Shown here: positions 26,151 through 34,578 of the stretch, piece by piece
How the letters are laid out: each line of letters opens with the position of its first letter
Numbering within the stretch: the first letter of the stretch is position 1
Source of the DNA: an uncultured Rhodobiaceae bacterium
GTDB lineage: Bacteria > Pseudomonadota > Alphaproteobacteria > Parvibaculales > Parvibaculaceae
Assembly: GCA_913057645.1 (NCBI GenBank)
Contig: CAJXOU010000018.1
Span: 1-46,426 of the forward strand
Reading direction: 5' to 3'
DNA length: 46,426 nt
Position numbers and translations under genes: made by a program
The notes under the pieces: model-generated
Databases searched by the model: none
Seen by the model: only the letters and a program-made list of their open reading frames with translations
What the model was told of the DNA's origin: nothing

Positions 26151-26170
26151 ATTGTTACTTTGGTAACAAT
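26151..26170. promoter_or_regulatory. perfect 20-base palindrome, probable Crp/Fnr-type operator
   Basis: ATTGTTAC-TTTG-GTAACAAT, with 8-base arms and a 4-base centre. The TTGT...ACAA outer bases fit the half-sites of Crp/Fnr regulators. It lies 11 bases upstream of the regulator's ATG and 53 bases upstream of the dioxygenase ATG, so one bound dimer could repress the regulator and act on the dioxygenase operon. Confidence 0.75.
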
Positions 26171-26223
26171 CTAGCGTTCGCGTACGCCTATCCTCAAGGG
26201 CAATTCTGCCACGGGAGGAAATC

Positions 26224-27063
26224 ATGGCGTATGGAACGGCGACTGTCAGAAAGCTGACACCGGGCTGCGGCGCGGAAGTGCTGGGCGTCGATCTGAGGGA
26301 TCCGAGCAACAGCGACATGGAGACGATCCGCGCCGCCTATCGCGACTATGGCGTGATCTTCTTCCGCGATCAGGAATTGACGCCGGAGGAGCACATTTCC
26401 TTTGCGAGGCGCTGGGGCGAAATCGATATCAACAAGTTCTTTCCCGCGAACGTGCGGTACCCGGAAATCGCCGAAGTCCGGAAGGAGAAGGAACAGAAGG
26501 TCAATATCGGCGGCGGCTGGCACACCGACCATTCCTACGACGCGGAACCGGCGATGGGCTCGATCCTCGTGGCGCGGGAACTTCCCGAAACCGGCGGCGA
26601 TACGCTCTTCGCCGACATGTACAAGGCTTACGACGCACTTTCCGACGGTCTCAAGGAGACGTTGTCGGCGATGAAGGCCGTGCATTCGAACGAGGCGGCT
26701 TTCGGCGCAGGCGGATTCTACAAGTCGAGCGACCAGAGCGGCGGCTTCAAGGGCGAGAGCCTCGTCGGCCAGGCGGTCCACCCGGTCGTCATCACGCATC
26801 CCTTGAGCGGCCGGAAGGCGCTCTACGTGAATCCCGGTTTCACAACGCATTTCGTCGGCTGGGGCACGGAAGACAGCCAGGCTTTGCTCGACTATCTCTA
26901 TGCCCATGCCACCCAGCCGCAGTTCACCTGCCGCTTCGAATGGCGCGATGGATCGATTGCCTTCTGGGACAACCGCGCGACCTGGCATTTCGCCGTGAAC
27001 GATTATCACGGTCACAAGCGGCTGATGCACCGCATTACCATAGGCGGCGGACCGCTCCAGTAG
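26224..27063 (+). CDS. TauD/TfdA-family Fe(II)/2-oxoglutarate dioxygenase (copy 1)
   Basis: 279-residue dioxygenase. The iron facial triad is visible as His100-x-Asp102 (GGWHTDHSY) and His255 (ATWHFAVND), with Arg270 as the 2-oxoglutarate anchor. GDTLFADMYKAYDAL and HPLSGRKALYVN are family hallmarks. Such enzymes hydroxylate small acids, for example taurine, alkyl sulfates, 2,4-D or carnitine precursors, with succinate and CO2 as by-products. The substrate here is unknown. A strong AGGAGG-like site (GGGAGGAAATC) precedes the ATG. A second, non-identical copy follows 63 bases later, probably in the same operon, divergent from the Crp/Fnr gene. Confidence 0.9.
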   Translation: MAYGTATVRKLTPGCGAEVLGVDLRDPSNSDMETIRAAYRDYGVIFFRDQELTPEEHISFARRWGEIDINKFFPANVRYPEIAEVRKEKEQKVNIGGGWHTDHSYDAEPAMGSILVARELPETGGDTLFADMYKAYDALSDGLKETLSAMKAVHSNEAAFGAGGFYKSSDQSGGFKGESLVGQAVHPVVITHPLSGRKALYVNPGFTTHFVGWGTEDSQALLDYLYAHATQPQFTCRFEWRDGSIAFWDNRATWHFAVNDYHGHKRLMHRITIGGGPLQ

Positions 27064-27126
27064 AGCCGAAGCCGGCGATATGGCACTCTCTCCCCAAGGC
27101 TCGGAAACGGGGCAGGGGAGGGAGAC

Positions 27127-27996
27127 ATGTCGCAGACAGCCGTAAAATCGAACAGCATTCGGGTAACGCCCAACGAAAGCGGCTTCGGCGCCGAGATCAC
27201 CGGCCTCGACCTGTCGAAGCCGCTGCCGCCGGACTCGCTCGACGCGGTGAACCGGGCATGGGCGGATCATGCCGTCGTCTGGTTCCCCGATCAGCCGCTT
27301 ACCCATGATGAACTCGAGGCTTTCACGCTCCAGATCGGCCCCTTCGGCCATGACCCCTTCATCGCGCCGATGGAAGGCCGCCCGCACATTCTCGAACTCC
27401 GCCGCGAGCCGGACGAAAAGGCGCGAAACTTCGGTGCGGGCTGGCATTCGGACTGGAGTTTCCAGGACAAGCCGCCAGCCGCGACGCTCCTCCATTCGAA
27501 GGTGGTACCGCCCGTCGGCGGCGACACGCTCTATGCGGACTGTACGCGCGCATATGAGGCGCTCTCCGGCACCATGAAACGATTGCTGGAAGGTCTGACC
27601 GCGATTCATAGCGCTGCGCTGCCCTATGGCACCAAGGGTGTTTTCGCGCAGGAACAGGAAGCCCGGACGATGAAGATCATCGTCAGCGAAGAGGCGGAGA
27701 AGACCTGCCCGCATCCTCTCGTCCGCACGCATCCCGTTACGGGACGCAAGGCGCTATACGTGAGCCCGGTCTACACCGTCGGTATCGAGGGCATGACACG
27801 GGAAGAATCGGCGGCACTGCTTGGCTTTCTTTACAGCCACATGACGAAGGATGAGTTCATCTATCGCCACAAGTGGAGGCCGAACATGCTCACCATGTGG
27901 GACAACCGCTGCACGCTGCATTTCGCTGACGGCGGTTACGACGGGCATCTGCGCGTCATGCACCGGACGACGGTGGCGGGTGATGTTCCTCATTAA
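27127..27996 (+). CDS. TauD/TfdA-family Fe(II)/2-oxoglutarate dioxygenase (copy 2)
   Basis: 289-residue dioxygenase with His107-x-Asp109 (AGWHSDWSF), His265 (CTLHFADGG) and Arg280. The family segment GDTLYADCTRAYEAL is present. It differs throughout from the copy upstream (different N-terminus and substrate-side residues such as HSDWSF against HTDHSY), so the two likely act on different substrates or successive intermediates. GGGGAGGGAGAC precedes the ATG. It is second in the presumed Crp/Fnr-controlled operon. No terminator was found after it. Confidence 0.9.
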   Translation: MSQTAVKSNSIRVTPNESGFGAEITGLDLSKPLPPDSLDAVNRAWADHAVVWFPDQPLTHDELEAFTLQIGPFGHDPFIAPMEGRPHILELRREPDEKARNFGAGWHSDWSFQDKPPAATLLHSKVVPPVGGDTLYADCTRAYEALSGTMKRLLEGLTAIHSAALPYGTKGVFAQEQEARTMKIIVSEEAEKTCPHPLVRTHPVTGRKALYVSPVYTVGIEGMTREESAALLGFLYSHMTKDEFIYRHKWRPNMLTMWDNRCTLHFADGGYDGHLRVMHRTTVAGDVPH

Positions 27997-28402
27997 AAGG
28001 GTGAAATCTCGTCGGCAGCGCCATTTTGTCCCGAGGTGGGACGCGGGTAGAATCGTGCGTCTACGGACGAATCTTCTTTCATGTGTCGCACGCCTGAACT
28101 ATCCTCTTCCTTGTCGGCGTCCTCCGGAACCACAGCCCCCCAACCCCGTCCGGGAGATCCCGATAGCTGTTCCAGGCTGAAGATGACCGGTGCTTCCTGC
28201 CGGAGAGACGCGGCGGTTTCCGCTTCGTGCTTCGGGAGGGATATCCGGTACGCGACCCGCTGGCGCACCTGGAGTGTGTCGGTGCGGCGGACGCGGAAGA
28301 GTTGCCGGCGACCCCTTGCCCCCCCAACGCCGCGGCAGCCCGGAGTTTCGCGATCCGCCAACCCCGGGGCCGGCCCAAGCCGCGCCCCGGGGAAGCGGGC
28401 TT
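27997..28402. other. 406-base gap without a convincing gene
   Basis: Nothing between the dioxygenase stop and the transporter stop has clear protein-family features. A sigma70-like promoter is possible on the plus strand (TTGTCC at 28026, 16-base spacer, TAGAAT at 28048). A minus-strand frame ending at 27993 stays open across the gap and reads rather protein-like (for example HEAETAASLRQEAPVIFSLE), but has no good start or ribosome site. Two self-complementary CCCCGGGG blocks (28362-28369 and 28385-28392) lie just after the transporter stop. This may be a decayed gene or an untranslated region. Confidence 0.4.
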
Positions 28403-29308
28403 CTAGCGATACAGGATCAGCAGCAGAATTCCGCCGACCACGAGCGCAATGCCCGCAACTTCGAGTGCGCTGGTCTTTTCCCTGAACAGGAACCGCGAAG
28501 ACGCGAAAGCGAAAACGAGCTCGATCTGACCGAGCGCGCGGACATAGGCCGCGTTCTGGATCGTCATGGCTGTGAACCACCCAACGGAGGCCAGCGCGCC
28601 TGCGAGCCCGACCAGCGAACTCACTCTCCAGGCGCGGAACGATGCTGCGAGGTCCTGAGGATGGCGGAGGCCGAGCCATGCCGTCATTGTGGCCGTCTGG
28701 ATCAGCAGCACGACGACCAGCGTGTAGCTGGCGGAAACGAGAAAATCCGGATGGTCCAGCGAGAGCGAGGCGGCGCGATAGCAGACCGCCGCAACACCGT
28801 AACAGGCTCCTGACCCGATGCCCATCAGGGTGGGGCGTTCCCCGAGAGACCGCCAGAAGGTGAGAAGCGTGAGGTGCGATTGCGCGATGGAGATCGCGAC
28901 GACACCTGAGAGCGAGATCAGGATCGCCGCGAAAGCCCCGACGCTGAGATGATCGCCGAGTACGACGATGCCGAAGACGGCTGTCTGGATCGTTTCGGTC
29001 TTGGAGTAGGTCGTGCCGACGGCGAAGTTGCGATAGGCGAAGAGACCGACCAGCAATACGGTGCCCCAGATTTGCGCGAACCCGCCGACCGCTGCGTAAA
29101 CGAGAAACTCGGGAGCCATATCCGGGACTGCGGCACCCGTCAGCGCAAGGAGCACCCCAAGGTAAATGACCGCGACCGGCACGCCATAGGCGAACCGGAC
29201 ATAGGTGGCGCCGAGCGCCGACATCTCGCCGGTCAGCTTTTTCTGCAGGGAGGAACGTACGTTCTGCAGAAAGGCGGCCGCGATGGTGAGCGGAATCCAG
29301 AGTGGCAT
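28403..29308 (-). CDS. EamA/DMT-superfamily transporter
   Basis: 301-residue inner-membrane protein with about ten hydrophobic helices arranged as two five-helix repeats. It has the usual helix-1 start (PLTIAAAFLQNVRSSLQKKLTG) and a C-terminal repeat ending FLFREKTSALEVAGIALVVGGILLLILYR. The FREK(T/L)S...GIALVVGGI end is a DMT hallmark. Transport direction and substrate are unknown; many relatives export amino acids or other metabolites. It lies 21 bases downstream of a serine hydrolase gene on the same strand, so the two are probably co-transcribed. Confidence 0.85.
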   Translation of the reverse strand: MPLWIPLTIAAAFLQNVRSSLQKKLTGEMSALGATYVRFAYGVPVAVIYLGVLLALTGAAVPDMAPEFLVYAAVGGFAQIWGTVLLVGLFAYRNFAVGTTYSKTETIQTAVFGIVVLGDHLSVGAFAAILISLSGVVAISIAQSHLTLLTFWRSLGERPTLMGIGSGACYGVAAVCYRAASLSLDHPDFLVSASYTLVVVLLIQTATMTAWLGLRHPQDLAASFRAWRVSSLVGLAGALASVGWFTAMTIQNAAYVRALGQIELVFAFASSRFLFREKTSALEVAGIALVVGGILLLILYR

Positions 29309-29329
29309 GGCGGGCGCGGGCCCGGCTTT

Positions 29330-30571
29330 CTATTCGGTGATCGCTCCGTAGACGAGCTGTTGAAGCTGGGGCCGGAACGGGTAGGTGGAGGAGGGATAGA
29401 GCTGCGTCATGAAGATCGTGATGAGGTCTTCTTCCGGATCGATCCAGAAATAGGTCGAGGCCGCGCCGCCCCAGGAGAAGTTGCCGGGCGAGCCGATGGC
29501 CTGTGCCTCCGCCGGATCGATCAGCACCTGGAAGCCGAGGCCGAAGCCCGCGCCTTCCGCGGCAAGCTCGCTGAAGGCCGAACGGGACATCTTCTTCATG
29601 GTCTGCCCGCCGGGCAGGTGGTTCAGCGTCATGAACTCGATGGTTTTCGGCGAGCAAAGGCGCACGCCTTCGAGCTCTCCGCCGTTGAGCAGCATCTGGC
29701 AGAAGCGCCAGTAGTCCATCATGGTCGAGGTGAGGCCGCCACCGCCGGAGAGGAAGCGCGGCGGTTGCGCATAGCTGCTCGTCTCGTCGCCGATATCCAT
29801 GATACCGGACTTCTTCGTCTGCGGATTGCGGAAGTAGTTGGTCGCGAACCGGTCGAGTTTGTCCTTCGGCACGAAGAACGAAGTGTCGTTCATGCCGAGC
29901 GGTGCGAAAATGCGCGAGGCAAGAAACTCGTCGAGCGGACGGCCTGAGAGAATCTCGACCAGATGGCCGCAGACATCGGTCGCCACCGAATAGCTCCAGT
30001 GTTGTCCCGGTGAGAACAGCAGAGGAATGTCGGCCAGGGCCTCGACCGTTTCCTTGAGCGTCAACTCGACCGTATTCGCGCCTTCGATCCCCGCCTTGCG
30101 GTAGAGCGCGTCGACGGGATGCTCCTGCATGAAGCCGTAGGTAAGGCCGGAGGTATGCGTCAGGAGATCGCGGATCGTCATTTCCCGCTCGCAAGGCTTC
30201 GTCTCGTATTTCTCAGCCGTGCCTCCCGCCCAGACCTGCAGCTTCTTGAAGGAGGGGATGTAGCGGGAAACGGGGTGGTTCAGCTGAAAGTGCCCCTCCT
30301 CGTAGAGCATCATGAGTGCAAGGCTCGTGATCGGCTTCGTCATCGAATAGATGCGGAAGATCGTATCCTTCTCCATCGGCAGGCCGCGCTCGCGGTCGCG
30401 CTGGCCGGCGACCTCGAAATGCGCGATCTCGCCGTGGCGGGAGACGAGCGTCGAGAACCCCGCGATCTTGCCGCGGTCGACATATGAGCGGAAATAGTCG
30501 GGGATGTAGGAGAGGCGCGCAGGGTCGAGACCGACATCCTCGGGTTTGGCGATGCGTGACATGATGTTCAT
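29330..30571 (-). CDS. beta-lactamase-fold serine hydrolase/esterase (class C type)
   Basis: 413-residue penicillin-binding-like hydrolase. The nucleophile motif is SMTK (Ser76, Lys79, in FRIYSMTKPITSLAL), the Tyr motif is YSV (Tyr194, in HWSYSVATD), and WGGAAST replaces the third K-T-G box. This fits EstB-like carboxylesterases rather than true beta-lactamases. No signal peptide is seen, so it is probably cytoplasmic. GGGAGGAAAC precedes the ATG. The downstream transporter (21 bases) suggests a shared role, for example hydrolysis of an ester and export or import of a product, but the substrate is unknown. Confidence 0.85.
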   Translation of the reverse strand: MNIMSRIAKPEDVGLDPARLSYIPDYFRSYVDRGKIAGFSTLVSRHGEIAHFEVAGQRDRERGLPMEKDTIFRIYSMTKPITSLALMMLYEEGHFQLNHPVSRYIPSFKKLQVWAGGTAEKYETKPCEREMTIRDLLTHTSGLTYGFMQEHPVDALYRKAGIEGANTVELTLKETVEALADIPLLFSPGQHWSYSVATDVCGHLVEILSGRPLDEFLASRIFAPLGMNDTSFFVPKDKLDRFATNYFRNPQTKKSGIMDIGDETSSYAQPPRFLSGGGGLTSTMMDYWRFCQMLLNGGELEGVRLCSPKTIEFMTLNHLPGGQTMKKMSRSAFSELAAEGAGFGLGFQVLIDPAEAQAIGSPGNFSWGGAASTYFWIDPEEDLITIFMTQLYPSSTYPFRPQLQQLVYGAITE

Positions 30572-30606
30572 GTGGTTTCCTCCCTGCCTTCGTTGTTTTT
30601 CATTTT

Positions 30607-30978
30607 TCAGTTTCGTTCCGCCGGCGCCGCCAGCGTACGGAAAAGCTCGTCAGCGTTGCGGGCCCGCGCTGCGACGGCACTCGGCCCATCATTCCCCAGT
30701 GCAATCGCTTCCCATCCTTCGACCGTCTTCCGTAACCGGTAGCTCGGGCGCAGATGCCCGCAGCGCGTGAGATAGGGCGCGAGGATGTCTTGTCCGTTCT
30801 TCCGGAACTCGAGGTCGAAAGGTGAACCTCCGGCTGCGGCGGTGAGCCGCCGCCGGTCATGTTCGGTGATGAGATCGCCCGGAAACCGGACAACGCTACC
30901 CAACGTTCCGCCCCTGTGTCTGTTCGCCAGGCGCAGTCTACACGACCGGAACAGGAAATTGGCTCCGGTAAATCGCAT
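30607..30978 (-). CDS. small hypothetical protein
   Basis: About 123 residues. The later part (SVVRFPGDLITEHDRRRL to the end AAPAERN) looks like a compact soluble domain, with repeated Arg and an EGWEAIALG segment; no family is recognised. The ATG at 30978 has no ribosome site. A TTG at 30903 preceded by GGGGCGGAACG would give a 98-residue protein that starts at the ordered part and may be the real start. It ends 35 bases before the serine hydrolase gene on the same strand. Confidence 0.5.
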   Translation of the reverse strand: MRFTGANFLFRSCRLRLANRHRGGTLGSVVRFPGDLITEHDRRRLTAAAGGSPFDLEFRKNGQDILAPYLTRCGHLRPSYRLRKTVEGWEAIALGNDGPSAVAARARNADELFRTLAAPAERN

Positions 30979-31024
30979 CGGGTGGTGCTGTTTGCAGGGC
31001 CGGCAGCACCCTAGGCTCCGGCGT

Positions 31025-31426
31025 ATGGAACTGGCGGCTTTTCGAGGAGTTTGCGGGCTTTTAGCGGCGTTTGCGTTGCTGAACGGCGGCCGCATGGTGC
31101 TGGATCCGATCGGTTGGTTCACGTCGATCCCGGATCTGGCGGTGACCGGCGCGGCGAACGGCCACCTGATCCGCGATGTCGGCACCGCCTATCTCGCTTC
31201 CGCTGCGGGGCTCGCTTGCGCCATCTGGCGGCCGGCGCAGGGGGCGGGCGTGCTCGCCGTTGCCGCCACCTTTATGGCGGGGCACGGGATCGGCCATCTC
31301 GTCGATATCGCGGAGGGATGTGCCGACGCACCGGGCGGTACGGTGACCGACTGGCTGGGCGTGATCTTCCCCGGCGTGGTTACGGCGGCGCTTTGCGGCT
31401 GGAGCCTTCGCTTCAGGCAGACCTGA
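31025..31426 (+). CDS. small four-helix membrane protein of unknown function
   Basis: 133 residues with about four hydrophobic spans: GVCGLLAAFALLNG, DVGTAYLASAAGLACAIW, GVLAVAATFMAGHGIGHLV and WLGVIFPGVVTAALCGWSL. DPIGWFTSIPDLAVTGAANG lies between the first two. A conserved-looking HGIGHLVDIAEGC segment could bind a ligand or metal, but I recognise no family with certainty. The ATG at 31025 has a weak ribosome site. It diverges from the small hypothetical gene at 30607-30978, and its end overlaps the converging hydrolase gene by 14 bases. Confidence 0.7.
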   Translation: MELAAFRGVCGLLAAFALLNGGRMVLDPIGWFTSIPDLAVTGAANGHLIRDVGTAYLASAAGLACAIWRPAQGAGVLAVAATFMAGHGIGHLVDIAEGCADAPGGTVTDWLGVIFPGVVTAALCGWSLRFRQT

Positions 31427-32489
31427 AGCAGTCCACGATCTCCGCGATCCATGCCTTCGGATTGAGCTTCGCCTCGAGAGGTGTCTTCCCGTGCCGGACG
31501 ACGACCATGTCGAGTTCGGGCACGGCTACGGTGTATTGCCCTTCATAGCCGTTCGCGGAAAAGCTGCCGGGCCCGGCAATGCCGAGCCACCAATGCGCGC
31601 CGTAGAGGTCTTCCGCGTCCGGCTGCTGCCATGTCGGCGTGCGCGCATAGTCGACCCAGCCTTCCGGCAGGATGCGCTTGCCGTTCCAGACGCCGTCGCG
31701 CAGATAAAGAAGTCCGAAACGCGCGAAGTCGCGCGGCGTGCAGAAGCAGAAGGACGAGCCGATAAAGGTGCCGGCGGCATCGAATTTCGGCGTGGCACTC
31801 GTCATGCCGATGGGATCGAAAAGGCGTTCGCGCATGAAAGCTTCGAAATCGGGTCCAAAGGCATTTGCTGCGCGTGCAGCCGTGCGGCTCACGATGTTGG
31901 TCGTTCCACTCGCATAGGACCAGTAGCTTCCGGGCTCGTGTTCGAGCGGAAACGAAGCGGCGAAATGCGCCGTATCGTCTTTTCCTTCGCCCCACAGCAT
32001 CTCGATCACGTCGGAAGGATGTTCCGGCACGTAGTCCTCGCGGAAAGCGAGGCCGCTCGACATGCGCAGCAGGAGATCGAGCGTGATGGCATGGCGTGGA
32101 TCGCTCGCATCCGCCCATTCGGGCACGTCGGCGGGCGCATGAATGTCGATATTGCCGTCGCCGGCCAGAATGCCGACCAGCGCATGCGTTATGCTCTTCC
32201 CCTTCGACCAGGACGGGCAGGTGACGTCCGGGCCGAAGCCCGTCCAGTATTGTTCGTGAACGAGCTTGCCGTCCTTGATGACGACGACCGCGTGCGTCTC
32301 GCCGAGATCGGCGGGAGCTTCGGCGGCAAAGGCATGATCCATCAGCTTCGTAAAGCGCACCTTGTCGACACTGGTCGGCAGGTCGCCGCGCGGCCATTCC
32401 TCTGTCGGCCAGGCTACGCCTGCCGGCTGGGCGGGCAGGGGAGGAAGGTTGTCTCTCGTCGGTGCGTTCACGGCTCTTTGCTCCCTCAT
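31413..32489 (-). CDS. serine hydrolase, NylB/beta-lactamase-like
   Basis: 358-residue penicillin-binding-fold hydrolase. The catalytic Ser-x-x-Lys is SKGK (Ser95, Lys98, in CPSWSKGKSITHALVG) and the second motif is YAS (Tyr192, in SYWSYASGTTN). This resembles 6-aminohexanoate-dimer hydrolase (NylB) and related esterases. The C-terminal GYEGQYTVAVPELDMVVVRHG is also typical. The ATG at 32489 has no strong ribosome site; a TTG at 32531 lies further up. There is no signal peptide, so cytoplasmic. It diverges from the GH5 glycosidase gene. Its substrate, amide or ester, cannot be told. Confidence 0.82.
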   Translation of the reverse strand: MREQRAVNAPTRDNLPPLPAQPAGVAWPTEEWPRGDLPTSVDKVRFTKLMDHAFAAEAPADLGETHAVVVIKDGKLVHEQYWTGFGPDVTCPSWSKGKSITHALVGILAGDGNIDIHAPADVPEWADASDPRHAITLDLLLRMSSGLAFREDYVPEHPSDVIEMLWGEGKDDTAHFAASFPLEHEPGSYWSYASGTTNIVSRTAARAANAFGPDFEAFMRERLFDPIGMTSATPKFDAAGTFIGSSFCFCTPRDFARFGLLYLRDGVWNGKRILPEGWVDYARTPTWQQPDAEDLYGAHWWLGIAGPGSFSANGYEGQYTVAVPELDMVVVRHGKTPLEAKLNPKAWIAEIVDCFRSA

Positions 32490-32607
32490 TCCGGGTTCGC
32501 GGATCGTGCCCGCTCCCTCGGGGAGATGCAAATAATGCGCTTCGCGGCTGTTGCGTGCACGGCAGGACCGCTATCCTCGACGGTAACAAGAACGAGGGGA
32601 GGACAAT

Positions 32608-34578
32608 ATGGCGTTGCCGCGGCTCGAGATCGACGGGGAATGGTTCAGGGATACCGATGGCCGCAGGCACATCCTGCGTGGCGTCAATCTCGGTGGCGAC
32701 TGCAAGGTGCCCTACACCCCGAACGGGCATACCAACATTCCGACGGATTTCTCGGACCACCGCACGGTCTCCTTTGTCGGGCGGCCCTTTCCGCTTGCCG
32801 AAGCGGAAGAACATTTCCGCAGACTTGAGGCCTGGGGCTTCAACTGCTTGAGGCTGCTGACGACATGGGAAGCGGTCGAGCATGAGGGCCCCTACCGCTA
32901 CGACGAGGCTTATCTCGACTACTTCGCAGAACTCTGCCGCATGGCGGACGGCTACGGCATGTATGTCTTCATCGACTTCCATCAGGACGTCTGGAGCCGG
33001 ATGACCGGCGGCGACGGCGCGCCGGGCTGGCTCTTCGATGCGGTCGGCCTCGATTTCACGAAGTTCCATGCGGCGGGCGCGACGCATGTCATGCAGTACA
33101 AGTACGACTTCGCGCGCGGTGGCAGGCAGGAAGACAACTACCCGACCATGACCTGGTCGCAGAACTACAAATATCCCGCGAATGCGATCATGTGGACGCT
33201 CTTCTTTGCGGGCAACACATTCTGCCCGGATTTTCTCGTGCAGGGCAGGCCCGCACAGGACTTCCTGCAGGAACACTACCTCGGTGCGATGGAGGCGATC
33301 GCGACCCGGGTGAAGGACCTGCCGAACGTCATAGGCTTCGACTCACTGAACGAGCCGGGCTCCGGCTATGTCGGCCTGCCGATGAGCTACCGGCACACGG
33401 GTCCGAGCGAGCAGAATCCGTTTCCGGCGCGGCCCGGCCTCGCCTGGTCGGTGCTCGACGGTTTTGCTGCGGCGCAGGGCCTTGCGCGCGAAATTCCGGA
33501 AATGGGGATCGACTGGGATCAGCGTGCCGTCGTGAAGAAGCGGGATGTGCTCGTCAATGCGGAGGGCGTGTCGATCTGGAAGGACGGCGCCAAGTGCCCC
33601 TTTGAGCGCGCGGGCGCTTACCGGCTTGCCGGAGGCGAGATCAAGGCGCTGGACGAGAAGTTCTTCTTGGAGCGGAACGGACGACGCCTCGAAATGGAGA
33701 AGGACTTCATGGGTCCATTCTTCGCCCGCGTTGCCGAGCGCATGCGCGCGATCAACAAGGACTGGCTCCTCTTCGCGGAGCTGGATCCAGGCGCGGGCCT
33801 CGGTCACGGCTTCCCGCCGGACACACCGGAGCGCACGGTGAACGCAAGCCACTGGTACGACATCGTCACGCTGTCGACTAAGCGCTTCGATTTCCCCGTG
33901 AAGGTCAATCCCTATACGGGCCGCAGCATCGAAGGCGCCGAAGCCATCGAGGCCTCCTACACGCGCCAGCTCGGCCGCCTGAAGGATGCGTCGAAGACGC
34001 TGAACAGCGGCACCGGCGCTCCGGCACTGCTCGGCGAGTTCGGCATTCCCTATGACCTCGACGAGGCAGCCGCCTACAAGGCGTGGGACGCGGGCGACCG
34101 TTCGGAAGGCCCATGGGAAAAGCACGTCATCGCGCTCGATCTCATGTACAACGCGCTCGACCAGTTGCTGATGAATTCGACGCAGTGGAACTACACGGCG
34201 TCCAACCGCAACGATCAGGCCGTGGGCGATGGCTGGAACCAGGAAGATCTGTCGATCTACAGTATCGATCAGCGCACCGATCCGTCGGACATCAACAGTG
34301 GCGGACGCGGACTGAAGGGCTTTGTGCGGCCCTATGCGCGGATCGTCGCGGGCCGTCCGCTGAAGATGAAGTTCAAGCGCGAGACCGGCACTTTCCGTTT
34401 CGTTTACGAAGCGGACGGCGCTGGCGAGACGGAAATCTTCATTCCGAACCTGCAATACCCGAACGGCTTTGATGTCGAGGTCGAAGGCGGAGAGGCGTCG
34501 CGTGACGAGCAGAACCAGAGCCTCCGCGTCCACGCCGTCGGTTCGGAGAAAGTCGCCGTGATGGTTACGCGGCGCTGA
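32608..34578 (+). CDS. GH5 glycosidase, endoglycoceramidase-related / steryl-glucosidase-like
   Basis: 656-residue glycoside hydrolase. The opening ILRGVNLGGDCKVPYTPNGH and the VFIDFHQDVWSRMTGGDGAPGW segment are typical of the GH5 branch with endoglycoceramidase-related proteins and ergosteryl/flavonoid beta-glucosidases, best known from fungi. The acid/base is Glu249 (DSLNEP) and the nucleophile Glu477 (LLGEFG). A C-terminal beta domain (about 540-656) follows the barrel. There is no signal peptide, so it should act in the cytoplasm on an imported or internal glycolipid or glucoside. GAGGGGAGGACA precedes the ATG. Its end overlaps the converging IclR gene by 14 bases. Precise substrate is unknown. 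Confidence 0.85.
   Translation: MALPRLEIDGEWFRDTDGRRHILRGVNLGGDCKVPYTPNGHTNIPTDFSDHRTVSFVGRPFPLAEAEEHFRRLEAWGFNCLRLLTTWEAVEHEGPYRYDEAYLDYFAELCRMADGYGMYVFIDFHQDVWSRMTGGDGAPGWLFDAVGLDFTKFHAAGATHVMQYKYDFARGGRQEDNYPTMTWSQNYKYPANAIMWTLFFAGNTFCPDFLVQGRPAQDFLQEHYLGAMEAIATRVKDLPNVIGFDSLNEPGSGYVGLPMSYRHTGPSEQNPFPARPGLAWSVLDGFAAAQGLAREIPEMGIDWDQRAVVKKRDVLVNAEGVSIWKDGAKCPFERAGAYRLAGGEIKALDEKFFLERNGRRLEMEKDFMGPFFARVAERMRAINKDWLLFAELDPGAGLGHGFPPDTPERTVNASHWYDIVTLSTKRFDFPVKVNPYTGRSIEGAEAIEASYTRQLGRLKDASKTLNSGTGAPALLGEFGIPYDLDEAAAYKAWDAGDRSEGPWEKHVIALDLMYNALDQLLMNSTQWNYTASNRNDQAVGDGWNQEDLSIYSIDQRTDPSDINSGGRGLKGFVRPYARIVAGRPLKMKFKRETGTFRFVYEADGAGETEIFIPNLQYPNGFDVEVEGGEASRDEQNQSLRVHAVGSEKVAVMVTRR

Noticed and set aside
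26194-27732. 512-codon minus-strand open frame opposite the two dioxygenases
   Set aside because: Both plus-strand genes have full iron-binding motifs and ribosome sites. The opposite frame has none.
27993-30194. 733-codon minus-strand open frame
   Set aside because: Most of it is out of frame with the transporter and hydrolase it crosses and reads as low-complexity Arg/Pro sequence. Only the last ~400 bases lie in a gap and are noted there.
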